Part shown: positions 1 to 5,910 of the stretch, in pieces | Position numbering within the stretch: position 1 is the first letter of the stretch | Layout of the letters: every line of letters starts with the position of its first letter | DNA from: Veillonellaceae bacterium | Lineage (GTDB): Bacteria > Bacillota_C > Negativicutes > Veillonellales > Veillonellaceae | Reading direction: 5' to 3' | Length of the DNA: 6,983 nucleotides | NCBI GenBank assembly: GCA_902834965.1 | Contig: CADFKY010000052.1 | Location: 1 to 6,983 of the forward strand | Translations under genes and position numbers: made by a program | Notes under the pieces: generated by a model | Database searches by the model: none | What the model was told of the DNA's origin: nothing | What the model saw: only the letters and a program-made list of their open reading frames with translations

Positions 1-595
1 GGGAAATGTGATCTGGATTTTCCAATACATCTGTATGTTCTTCAGAGGAACCTACAGTCGTTACGATACCTTCACCTACACGGGCAATAATTGTGGCTTC
101 ACCAGCACCACCAACGAGGCGATCGATATTCGCACGTACAGTAACACGAGCACGAACTTTCAATTCGATACCATTTTTTGCTACCGCAGAAATAATTGGA
201 GTTTCAATCACTTTAGGATTAACGGACATTTGAACCGCTTCCAATACATCACGACCTGCAAGGTCGATAGCTGCAGAACGTTCGAATGTTAAAGGAATAG
301 ATGCGCGTTCAGCGGCGATCAAAGCATCTACAACGCGGTCAACGTCACCACCTGCAAGGTAATGTGCTTCAAGCTGATTTACATTAACATCAAGACCTGC
401 TTTATTTGCTTTAATCAAAGGCATTACAATTTGAGATGGATTTACACGACGTAAGCGCATACCTACGAGTGTAAAGATACCAACATTAACGCCTGCTGCA
501 AGAGCAGATACCCAAAGGCCTAATGGCACAACATACAAGAACACCATAATCCCAATCAGTAGAATGGGAATCAAGATTAAAATACCTACATCCAT
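1..595 (-). CDS. floA: Flotillin-like protein FloA, 5' portion (cut by window edge)
   Basis: Bacterial flotillin-like scaffold of functional membrane microdomains, anchored in the cytoplasmic membrane. The 198 visible residues begin at ATG 595-593, with GGAGG at 601-605 five bases upstream. Residues about 3-48 form two closely spaced hydrophobic stretches (a membrane hairpin), followed by the arginine-rich turn [13 protein letters not shown] and then a PHB/SPFH-type region. The later stretch containing [20 protein letters not shown] and [14 protein letters not shown] matches what I remember of B. subtilis FloA (YqfA) closely. The usual length is about 330 residues, so roughly 130 residues, including the coiled-coil C-terminus, lie beyond position 1. 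It sits 36 bp downstream of nfeD on the same strand, the classic NfeD-flotillin pairing, and is probably cotranscribed with it. The identification is firm; the role in microdomains comes from family knowledge. Confidence 0.95.
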   Translation of the reverse strand, partial: MDVGILILIPILLIGIMVFLYVVPLGLWVSALAAGVNVGIFTLVGMRLRRVNPSQIVMPLIKANKAGLDVNVNQLEAHYLAGGDVDRVVDALIAAERASIPLTFERSAAIDLAGRDVLEAVQMSVNPKVIETPIISAVAKNGIELKVRARVTVRANIDRLVGGAGEATIIARVGEGIVTTVGSSEEHTDVLENPDHIS

Positions 596-631
596 AATAA
601 CCTCCATTATATACGACGATGTGGTGAAAGC

Positions 632-1096
632 TTAATCGCGCTTTCTAACTATATTGCGGCCGCCCACAACACGAAGCACCACAATAGGTGAACCGGCATC
701 GATGAAGTCCCCTTCGGTCACAACATCCACCAAATTACCATCAATTTTAGCAATACCTGCAGGGCGTAGTGTAGTATGAGCTACGCCTTCTTTACCGACT
801 AAGTCCTCTAATACATCATTAGATACATAACCAGCTTTTGTCGTAGATCGTTGCCCTAAGGTAAACAATTTGCCTATCCAAGTCTTTTCAAAGTGATTAA
901 AGAACACGATGATAATGACAATTAACAAGGCTGTTAATCCTAGCACGGCATACAATGCTACCGTACCTTCCCCAAGAGCTACATAAACGCCCCATAGGAA
1001 TGCGCAGTAACCGATAAGACCTAGAATACCGCCTGGTACTACGAGTTCTACAGCCATCAAAGAAACACCGATAGCCATCCATATTAAAAACTCCAT
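632..1096 (-). CDS. Short NfeD-family membrane protein (OB-fold), flotillin partner
   Basis: A 154-residue NfeD-like protein. Residues about 2-18, 22-42 and 46-66 are hydrophobic and look like membrane segments. The C-terminal part from about residue 95 has the NfeD OB-fold signature: LVGKEGVAHTTLRPAG, then a strand with IDGNLVDVV, then GSPIVVLRVVGGRNIVRK. NfeD proteins are encoded beside flotillin or stomatin genes and are thought to act with them in the membrane. This is the short form: the ClpP-like serine protease domain of long NfeD proteins, such as YqeZ beside B. subtilis floA, is absent. The start is ATG 1096-1094, with AGGAGG at 1101-1106 only four bases away. It is the first gene of a two-gene unit with floA, and the terminator of uraA lies upstream. 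The family call is firm; the molecular role is inferred from the neighbour. Confidence 0.9.
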   Translation of the reverse strand: MEFLIWMAIGVSLMAVELVVPGGILGLIGYCAFLWGVYVALGEGTVALYAVLGLTALLIVIIIVFFNHFEKTWIGKLFTLGQRSTTKAGYVSNDVLEDLVGKEGVAHTTLRPAGIAKIDGNLVDVVTEGDFIDAGSPIVVLRVVGGRNIVRKRD

Positions 1097-1119
1097 AGGC
1101 CCTCCTCTCTAAAATTAAT

Positions 1120-1168
1120 TTTATACAACTTATATATTTATTATACAATATTGAAGATAAATTATAAA
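1120..1168 (-). promoter_or_regulatory. Candidate promoter(s) for nfeD-floA
   Basis: Two overlapping sigma-A-like arrangements are visible between the uraA terminator and nfeD. One pairs TATAAT (1140-1145) with a weak -35 TTTATA (1163-1168) at 17 bp. The other pairs TATAAA (1120-1125) with TTGTAT (1143-1148), also at 17 bp. The stretch is very AT-rich, so chance matches are likely and I cannot choose between them. Some promoter is expected here because a terminator lies just upstream. Confidence 0.45.
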
Positions 1169-1174
1169 GATACT

Positions 1175-1224
1175 AAACAAAAAACGACTACTTTCACAGA
1201 TACAATCTGATTCAGTAGTCGTTT
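1175..1224 (-). terminator. Rho-independent terminator after uraA, with nested hairpin
   Basis: An 11-bp perfect stem (1214-1224 with 1182-1192) is followed on the minus strand by TTTTTTGTTT (1184-1175). The 21-nt loop holds a second hairpin, CAGAT/ATCTG around ACA (1197-1209). It lies about 70 bp past the uraA stop and separates uraA from nfeD. The plus-strand side has only a short T run (TTTATTG), so minus-strand termination is favoured. Confidence 0.88.
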
Positions 1225-1294
1225 ATTGTATTGAATACAAGTCAATTCACTTTAATCTCAAGGTTCTATGCCAAGAGCTTAAAATCGTATAAGG

Positions 1295-2578
1295 TTATAC
1301 TTCTGTTTTTTTCAATTGGTCATTGCCAACGCCTGTTTTTTGAAGGATCAACAAACAAATGCTCATCGCCATACCTACTACAGTAGCAAGCCCCATTCCT
1401 TTTAAAACTACAGGTCCAACCGCAAGTTCTGCACCACTAAGACCTACCACAAGGATAACGGATGTAAGAATCATATTAACAGGGTTTGTATAATCCACCT
1501 TACGTTCTACAAGCATACGCAAGCCAGAAGCTGCGATAATGCCGAACAAGAGAATAGAAACCCCGCCCATAACAGGTACTGGGATAGCATGAATAAGTGC
1601 TGCCACTTTACCAACAAAGGATATAATCATCGCAAGCACTGCAGCACCGCCAATTACCCATACGCTAAAACAACGAGTAATGGCAAGTACGCCAATGTTT
1701 TCACCATACGTCGTATTTGGTGTAGCACCAAAGAAACCAGAAAGAATATTTGCAAGACCATCACCAAGCAAGGATCTTTGTAGACCAGGTTCTTTCATTA
1801 AGTCTTTAGCGACGATATTACTAGTAACAACTAAATGACCAACATGCTCTGCAAATACTACGAAGAGCGCCGGCATAATCATGATAATCGCATTGATATC
1901 AAATACAGGCATGCCATAGAACTGAGGCAATGAAAGCCACGGAGCAGCTTCTACACCAGAGAAGTCAACAACTCCCATCACAGCAGACAATACATAACCG
2001 GAGACAACACCGATAAGAACAGGAATAACAGCTAAGAAACCACGGAACACAACAGTTCCAAGCAAGGTAACAACTAAGGAAAACATAGAGATAATAACAG
2101 CTTGGCTATGACTCATTCCTAAATCTTGATTACCGATAAGGCCAGACATACTCATCGCTACTGGCGCTAATTCTAAGCCGATAATCGCTACGATAGCACC
2201 CATTGCCGCTGGTGGGAATAATTTATCAATCCAACGCGTACCAATATAACGTACGAGAACAGACAAAATTACAAAAGATAGACCAAATACAACGAAGGCC
2301 CCTTTTGCCGCTTCATAACCAAGACCAGCAGATAACACACCTGCTACAGGCGCAATAAAAGCAAAGCTGGAACCAAGATATGCAGGAATCTTACCCTTAC
2401 ACACAAATAAGTACAATAATGTACCAATACCATTCATAAACAATGCTGTTGCAGGGTCTACTTTTAATAAATACGGTACCAATACAGTAGAGCCAAACAT
2501 GGCAAATAAATGTTGAAAACTAAGTGGTAACATTCGGCCCCATGATGGGCGTTCTTGAATATCAATATAATCTTTCAT
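1295..2578 (-). CDS. uraA: Uracil permease, NCS2 family (UraA-type uracil:H+ symporter)
   Basis: Inner-membrane proton-coupled importer of uracil that feeds pyrimidine salvage. It has 427 residues, against 429 for E. coli UraA, and is hydrophobic throughout, consistent with 14 membrane segments. Key sites are readable: VFAEHVGHLVVTSNI places E244 and H248 where UraA has E241 and H245, and TTYGENIGVLAITR places E293 at UraA E290. These are the residues reported to coordinate uracil and couple protons. The GSSFAFIAP motif of the third segment is also present (69-78). The start is ATG 2578, preceded by GAGGAG a few bases upstream. It follows ftsW by 128 bp with no terminator between, so it may receive readthrough as well as using its own weak promoter. 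Uracil is preferred over xanthine or uric acid because the whole EHVGH-to-YGENIGV segment resembles UraA/PyrP; specificity is still inferred from similarity. Confidence 0.95.
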   Translation of the reverse strand: MKDYIDIQERPSWGRMLPLSFQHLFAMFGSTVLVPYLLKVDPATALFMNGIGTLLYLFVCKGKIPAYLGSSFAFIAPVAGVLSAGLGYEAAKGAFVVFGLSFVILSVLVRYIGTRWIDKLFPPAAMGAIVAIIGLELAPVAMSMSGLIGNQDLGMSHSQAVIISMFSLVVTLLGTVVFRGFLAVIPVLIGVVSGYVLSAVMGVVDFSGVEAAPWLSLPQFYGMPVFDINAIIMIMPALFVVFAEHVGHLVVTSNIVAKDLMKEPGLQRSLLGDGLANILSGFFGATPNTTYGENIGVLAITRCFSVWVIGGAAVLAMIISFVGKVAALIHAIPVPVMGGVSILLFGIIAASGLRMLVERKVDYTNPVNMILTSVILVVGLSGAELAVGPVVLKGMGLATVVGMAMSICLLILQKTGVGNDQLKKTEV

Positions 2579-2612
2579 CGTTTCTCCTCACACACAATAT
2601 AACGATGCTAAG

Positions 2613-2647
2613 TTCATATAGTACAGTCCTTAAATATACTCTATGAA
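2613..2647 (-). promoter_or_regulatory. Imperfect hairpin in the uraA leader
   Basis: TTCATATAG (2613-2621) pairs with CTCTATGAA (2639-2647): eight pairs plus one mismatch around a 17-nt loop, extendable by a G-U and an A-T pair. It would lie in the 5' leader if the upstream promoter is used. No U-tract follows and I see no PyrR-binding sequence, so a regulatory role is only possible. Confidence 0.25.
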
Positions 2648-2669
2648 TTTACACAAACAGATTCATCTT

Positions 2670-2699
2670 ATGATACATACGTTAGATATTAACGTTCAA
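2670..2699 (-). promoter_or_regulatory. Candidate weak promoter for uraA
   Basis: TTGAAC (2694-2699) and TATCAT (2670-2675) are separated by 18 bp, giving four of six and five of six matches to the sigma-A consensus. The predicted start near 2663 gives a leader of about 85 nt ahead of uraA. The -35 lies just past the ftsW stop codon. Confidence 0.4.
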
Positions 2700-2706
2700 A
2701 TTTAAT

Positions 2707-4032
2707 CTATCTACGAGTCGACTTTTTAGAAGGCCGTGGTTTAAACGGTCCAGGCATATTTGTCTTATTAGTACGCGTCGTAGCAGAAGGCTTGAAACGA
2801 CTTTGTGTTTCTTCACGCAAAGATGGTAATGGTTCAGCTGTACCAACTTGTTTTACCCCTTCTACATTACGACGACCAATGCTTGCCAACAACCCAATAG
2901 CCATGAAATTCATCAGCAATGAAGAGCCACCATAACTAACAAATGGTAATGGTACCCCTGTTACAGGCATGATACCGCATACCATGGCGATGTTAAACAA
3001 AGCCTGACCACTGATAAGCAATGTTATGCCCATTGCTAACCATTTCCCGAATTCATCACGAGCCTTATTAGAAATGCGGAACCCAAAATAGGTAAAAGCT
3101 GCAATCAGAACGACAACAAACACTGCACCAATGAAACCCATTTCTTGGGCCCATACAGCAAAGGCAAAGTCCGTATGTGCTTCTGGTAAGTAAAAATACT
3201 TTGATGTACCTTGCATAAAGCCTTCGCCTAAAATACCGCCAGAACCTACGGCCAACAGCCCTTGAACTGTTTGATACCCCATATCCTGCGCATGAGGCCA
3301 AGGATCAAACCAAGATTGAATACGTTCCCAGCGATATGGCGACATACGAGCTGCAATAAAGCCAAGAAATCCAGCTATCACAAAAGCTCCGCCAAAGAAT
3401 TTTCCATCAAAGCCCGCTAAGTAAATGAGAACAAAGGAAAAGCCAAAAATCAATACGGTCGTGCCCATATCTGGTTGCAAGATTGTTAAGCCTGCAAATA
3501 TAATTGGCCATATTAACATTGGCAACATATAACTTATACGTTCACTAAAATAACCTTGTAAATTAACGAGAGGGTTAGTATGCTTTGGTTTTCCCCATTT
3601 CCGCATGGTGCTCAATTTAGCCGACGTCCATATCAAGGCAGCCAATTTCGCAAATTCTGAAGGTTGAATCGATACAGGCCCAATAACAATCCAACGACGT
3701 GCACCATTAATGACTGCACCAATCACAAGAACCAAGATCATCCCAATTAGTGTAGCAATCATAATTCTTTGCAACATGTGAGGCTTCTGTAACTGACGGT
3801 AATCGTAACGATACAATATAACACCTGCCGCCATAGACAAAAATAAGAATGTCATATGTTTTAAAAAGTATCCTAATAATCCCGTATTTTCATAGATAGA
3901 GCTGATATACGTAGCACTAAAGATATTTACACTGCCTATAATTGTAATGAGAAGAATAGGTAAGAGCATACCTTGTAAATCATTTTTAAAGAGTGAGCCC
4001 CACCGACTATCCCCCTTATTCGGTGTTTGCAT
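2707..4032 (-). CDS. ftsW: SEDS peptidoglycan glycosyltransferase, FtsW-type
   Basis: Polytopic SEDS-family enzyme that polymerises lipid II into glycan strands at the division septum together with a class B penicillin-binding protein. It has 441 residues with about ten membrane segments. Diagnostic stretches are GARRWIVIGPVSIQPSEFAK (110-129), the large external loop that ends in YLPEAHTDFAFAVWAQEMGF with the putative catalytic Asp at 288, and GVPLPFVSYGGSS (359-371). The LPEAHTDF version and the GILGEGFMQGTSKYFY lead-in favour FtsW over RodA. After the last membrane segment, a tail from about 388 to 441 is rich in Arg, Lys and Pro and presumably cytoplasmic. The start is ATG 4032-4030, served by AAAGGAGG at 4039-4046 inside the end of trmB. 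It is separated from trmB by 1 nt, so coexpression is near certain. FtsW versus RodA is my main uncertainty. Confidence 0.9.
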   Translation of the reverse strand: MQTPNKGDSRWGSLFKNDLQGMLLPILLITIIGSVNIFSATYISSIYENTGLLGYFLKHMTFLFLSMAAGVILYRYDYRQLQKPHMLQRIMIATLIGMILVLVIGAVINGARRWIVIGPVSIQPSEFAKLAALIWTSAKLSTMRKWGKPKHTNPLVNLQGYFSERISYMLPMLIWPIIFAGLTILQPDMGTTVLIFGFSFVLIYLAGFDGKFFGGAFVIAGFLGFIAARMSPYRWERIQSWFDPWPHAQDMGYQTVQGLLAVGSGGILGEGFMQGTSKYFYLPEAHTDFAFAVWAQEMGFIGAVFVVVLIAAFTYFGFRISNKARDEFGKWLAMGITLLISGQALFNIAMVCGIMPVTGVPLPFVSYGGSSLLMNFMAIGLLASIGRRNVEGVKQVGTAEPLPSLREETQSRFKPSATTRTNKTNMPGPFKPRPSKKSTRR

Positions 4033-4033
4033 G

Positions 4034-4693
4034 TTAAGCCTCCTTTTGAACTTTTGGCTTAATTGCTTCTAAGCGAAAAATAGGTTGTCCTTTTTTGCTA
4101 AATTTCTCTTCATACTCAGTTTTTACATTTGGAAGGTCTGTGCTATGTAAATCATATGTTACATTTTTAAGCTCCCAACCACACGCTTTAAACTCTTCAA
4201 GAGAGAACATGAACAACCCTTCATTATCTGTCTTAAAGTGAACTTCTCCACCATCTTTCAAAAGGCGGGCATAACGATCGAGGAATGTGTGATATGTAAG
4301 GCGGCGTTTTGCATGTTTAGCCTTAGGCCAAGGATCACAGAAGTTAATATAGAAACGATCAACTTCTCCAGGTGCCACTATCTCTTCGATACCTGCAATA
4401 TCAAATAGAGAGACCTTTGCATTGTTTCGCTCTCCTTCAAAGATTTTTTGTGCTGCATAATAGATAACACCCATTTGTACTTCAAAACCTACGAAGTTAG
4501 CATTTGGATACGCTTCAGACATCCCCGCAATAAAGCGACCTTTCCCCGTCCCTAGTTCCATATATAATGGGTACTCAGGATGCTCAAATAATTCACGCCA
4601 TTTGCCTTTGTGCTCTTCTTGGCCAGACAAAATGATATGAGAGTCATATTCGTGGATAGCTTCATCAATCCATGGTTTTCTACGAAGGCGCAT
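4034..4693 (-). CDS. trmB: tRNA (guanine-N7-)-methyltransferase TrmB
   Basis: SAM-dependent cytosolic enzyme that makes m7G at position 46 in the variable loop of tRNAs. The 219 residues match the usual bacterial length. The SAM-binding loop is MELGTGKGRF (45-54), with the acidic residue after the second strand at VGFE (E71). The TrmB signature NFCDPWPKAKHAKRR lies at 117-131 and includes the family's conserved Asp (D120). RLTYHTFLDRYARLLKDGG and the TDN motif (155-157) follow in the usual order. The start is ATG 4693-4691, with AAGGAG at 4699-4704 five bases upstream. It is the first gene after a strong promoter and is followed by ftsW at 1 nt. Nothing is unusual in the protein itself. Confidence 0.97.
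   Translation of the reverse strand: MRLRRKPWIDEAIHEYDSHIILSGQEEHKGKWRELFEHPEYPLYMELGTGKGRFIAGMSEAYPNANFVGFEVQMGVIYYAAQKIFEGERNNAKVSLFDIAGIEEIVAPGEVDRFYINFCDPWPKAKHAKRRLTYHTFLDRYARLLKDGGEVHFKTDNEGLFMFSLEEFKACGWELKNVTYDLHSTDLPNVKTEYEEKFSKKGQPIFRLEAIKPKVQKEA
4039..4046 (-). promoter_or_regulatory. ftsW ribosome binding site embedded in the trmB 3' end
   Basis: AAAGGAGG is a near-perfect Shine-Dalgarno sequence lying within the last codons of trmB, six bases ahead of the ftsW ATG. The trmB stop codon (4034-4036) falls between it and the start, so ribosomes ending trmB finish on the ftsW initiation site. This suggests translational coupling and fixes the ftsW start. Confidence 0.85.
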
Positions 4694-4774
4694 ACTTTCT
4701 CCTTACATCTATTTTTAATAATATATTTATATTTGTTTATATTTATTATTACAGGTCATATACCTATCTTATTA

Positions 4775-4803
4775 ATTATAGAAAAGGGGACCTTAAACGT
4801 CAA
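4775..4803 (-). promoter_or_regulatory. Strong sigma-A-type promoter for trmB-ftsW
   Basis: TTGACG (4798-4803) and a perfect TATAAT (4775-4780) are separated by exactly 17 bp, five of six and six of six matches to consensus. Transcription would start near 4768, giving a leader of about 75 nt that is very AT-rich. It lies just downstream of the terminator of the preceding gene, as expected for the head of a new unit. Confidence 0.85.
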
Positions 4804-4856
4804 TTACATTCTATGGATTTAACCCTAATCAATGGAACTGTGAACGTAAAAGCCAT

Positions 4857-4889
4857 AAGAAAAGACCTACTTCCGAAAGAAGTAGGTCT
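4857..4889 (-). terminator. Rho-independent terminator after the CMD-like gene
   Basis: A perfect 11-bp stem (4879-4889 with 4863-4873) around a 5-nt loop is followed on the minus strand by TTTTCTT. The stem begins only five bases past the stop codon at 4895-4897, which is very tight. It isolates the CMD-like gene from trmB. Confidence 0.88.
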
Positions 4890-4894
4890 ACATT

Positions 4895-5581
4895 TTATTG
4901 GAAAATCATAGCTTCTAAGTTTTCAATTTGATATTGACTTAGGCCAAGTTCAGATAAACTCTTTTCAGCTGCAGTGAAAAGATTATTTTTACCAACTCGA
5001 GTACCTAGTGCTGCCGCAGCGACCAATTCACGGTCCAATTTACCTAAACGTGAACGATTACGATTTTGAGGTTTTGGTTTTTTCATACGGAACGTATTAT
5101 ATTGACCCCCCTCTTTTGTTTCCTCAGCTTTCGGCTTTGTTAAAGGTGCCCCATTAGTGCCATTCCCCAATAAAGCACTAAGTCCTGTTTGCTTTGGAAC
5201 CAATTTTTCGTACTCATCGCCAAACTCAGGGCGTTCATCACGTAATTGATCAAATGTAGCTAAAGCAGCATTCATTTGTTTCAAGCCCGCAGCAGAGTAA
5301 AGCTGACGAATGGCAATACTCACCTCTTGCGGCGTCAACGTGCCTCGCTCAATAGCAGATGCAATTACACTCTTTAATGCACCTTGATCACCAGACGCAG
5401 TATAGCGGCCGATTTCAACCAAGTCTTTCTGACGTGCATTAAGCTCTTTTGGCGTATATATATTTATCTCAGATATAGATGGTGCCTGTTTAGAAGGTTG
5501 TTCTCCCGCCCCATTAGCCTCAAACATATAGCCACCGGCAACGATGGCCACGGCTAATGTTAAGGTTAATACTCTTTTCAA
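4895..5581 (-). CDS. Exported protein resembling the carboxymuconolactone decarboxylase (CMD/AhpD-like) family
   Basis: A 228-residue protein when started at TTG 5581-5579. It opens with Lys-Arg, then a hydrophobic run (about 4-19), then ANGA (22-25), which reads as a Sec signal peptide cleaved near residue 25; there is no lipobox cysteine. Residues 44-117 follow the pattern of one CMD repeat: LNARQKDLVEIGRYTASGDQ, an ALKS helix, GTLTPQEV, then LYSAAGLKQMNAALATF and a DER end. A basic Pro/Asn/Arg linker (about 165-184) leads to a C-terminal stretch with DRELVAAAALG and ELGLSQYQIENLEAMI, which could be a reduced second repeat. No cysteine remains, so AhpD-type CxxC chemistry is impossible. The gene stands alone between two terminators. 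The family assignment is by eye from remembered motifs; the function is unknown. A longer reading from TTG 5629 exists but would bury the signal peptide behind 16 polar residues. Confidence 0.65.
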   Translation of the reverse strand: MKRVLTLTLAVAIVAGGYMFEANGAGEQPSKQAPSISEINIYTPKELNARQKDLVEIGRYTASGDQGALKSVIASAIERGTLTPQEVSIAIRQLYSAAGLKQMNAALATFDQLRDERPEFGDEYEKLVPKQTGLSALLGNGTNGAPLTKPKAEETKEGGQYNTFRMKKPKPQNRNRSRLGKLDRELVAAAALGTRVGKNNLFTAAEKSLSELGLSQYQIENLEAMIFQ

Positions 5582-5592
5582 AGTCTTACAAT

Positions 5593-5599
5593 CTCCCTT
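5593..5599 (-). promoter_or_regulatory. Ribosome binding site that selects the TTG start at 5581
   Basis: AAGGGAG lies 11 bases ahead of TTG 5581-5579, a slightly long spacing. The alternative in-frame TTG at 5629 has no comparable site, and no ATG is available before the hydrophobic segment. Together with the signal-peptide shape this favours the 5581 start. Confidence 0.6.
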
Positions 5600-5617
5600 A
5601 TCATTAATACTAATTGT

Positions 5618-5648
5618 ATAATACTGCAATAGTAGCGTATATTATCAA
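5618..5648 (-). promoter_or_regulatory. Candidate promoter for the CMD-like gene
   Basis: TTGATA (5643-5648) and TATTAT (5618-5623) are 19 bp apart, longer than ideal. Transcription would begin near 5611, between the two possible TTG starts, which would rule out the upstream one. The surrounding AT content makes chance matches easy. Confidence 0.35.
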
Positions 5649-5825
5649 TGGATTTATTTTACTGTTCTACTGTAATACATACTGTAGATATTATTATATA
5701 ATACTTCATCTAATTTTTATAGTCCTATTCGAAAAAAATCTATAATCTTTTAATAAATTATATATATTTAGCTATAAAAATTATATATTTATAAACCACG
5801 CTTAATTATAGAATGAAATTGAACA
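5649..5825. other. AT-rich intergenic spacer, no gene seen
   Basis: This is most of the 329-bp gap between the DXS-type gene and the CMD-like gene. No coding frame or RNA gene is supported. It holds a near-repeat of an AAATTATATAT-like unit around 5755-5795 and three spaced copies of TACTGTA/T (5660, 5668 and 5680) just upstream of the candidate promoter. It probably serves as an upstream regulatory region. Confidence 0.5.
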
Positions 5826-5874
5826 AATAAAAAAATAACACAGTAGAAATCTGCCAATTCCAGATTTCTACTGT
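5826..5874 (-). terminator. Rho-independent terminator after the DXS-type gene
   Basis: A perfect 14-bp stem (5861-5874 with 5840-5853) around a 7-nt loop is followed on the minus strand by GTTA and then seven T (5835-5829). It lies 37 bases past the stop codon. It is the longest and most stable-looking hairpin in the window. Confidence 0.9.
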
Positions 5875-5910
5875 ATTTACAGAGAATTATTTATTTAATA
5901 TTTTATCAAA

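Noticed and set aside
8..292. Open frame on the plus strand
   Set aside because: It lies opposite floA, has no ribosome site and has a low-complexity Thr/Asn-rich composition typical of an antisense shadow.
897..1148. Minus-strand open frame overlapping the nfeD start
   Set aside because: It is out of frame with nfeD, Arg/Cys-rich, and crosses the nfeD promoter and ribosome site.
2579..2706. PyrR-type attenuator or a purine/pyrimidine riboswitch upstream of uraA
   Set aside because: No PyrR-binding sequence, terminator/antiterminator pair or known aptamer core could be read.
2707..4032. RodA instead of FtsW
   Set aside because: The LPEAHTDF loop and its lead-in fit FtsW better, though the two SEDS groups are close and I keep some doubt.
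4610..4911. Two overlapping plus-strand open frames across the trmB promoter region
   Set aside because: They run through trmB, its promoter and a terminator stem, lack ribosome sites and resemble no protein I know.
5750..5800. Near-tandem AT repeats as a possible origin or iteron array
   Set aside because: Only two imperfect copies are present, with no DnaA boxes or replication gene nearby; they fit ordinary AT-rich spacer.
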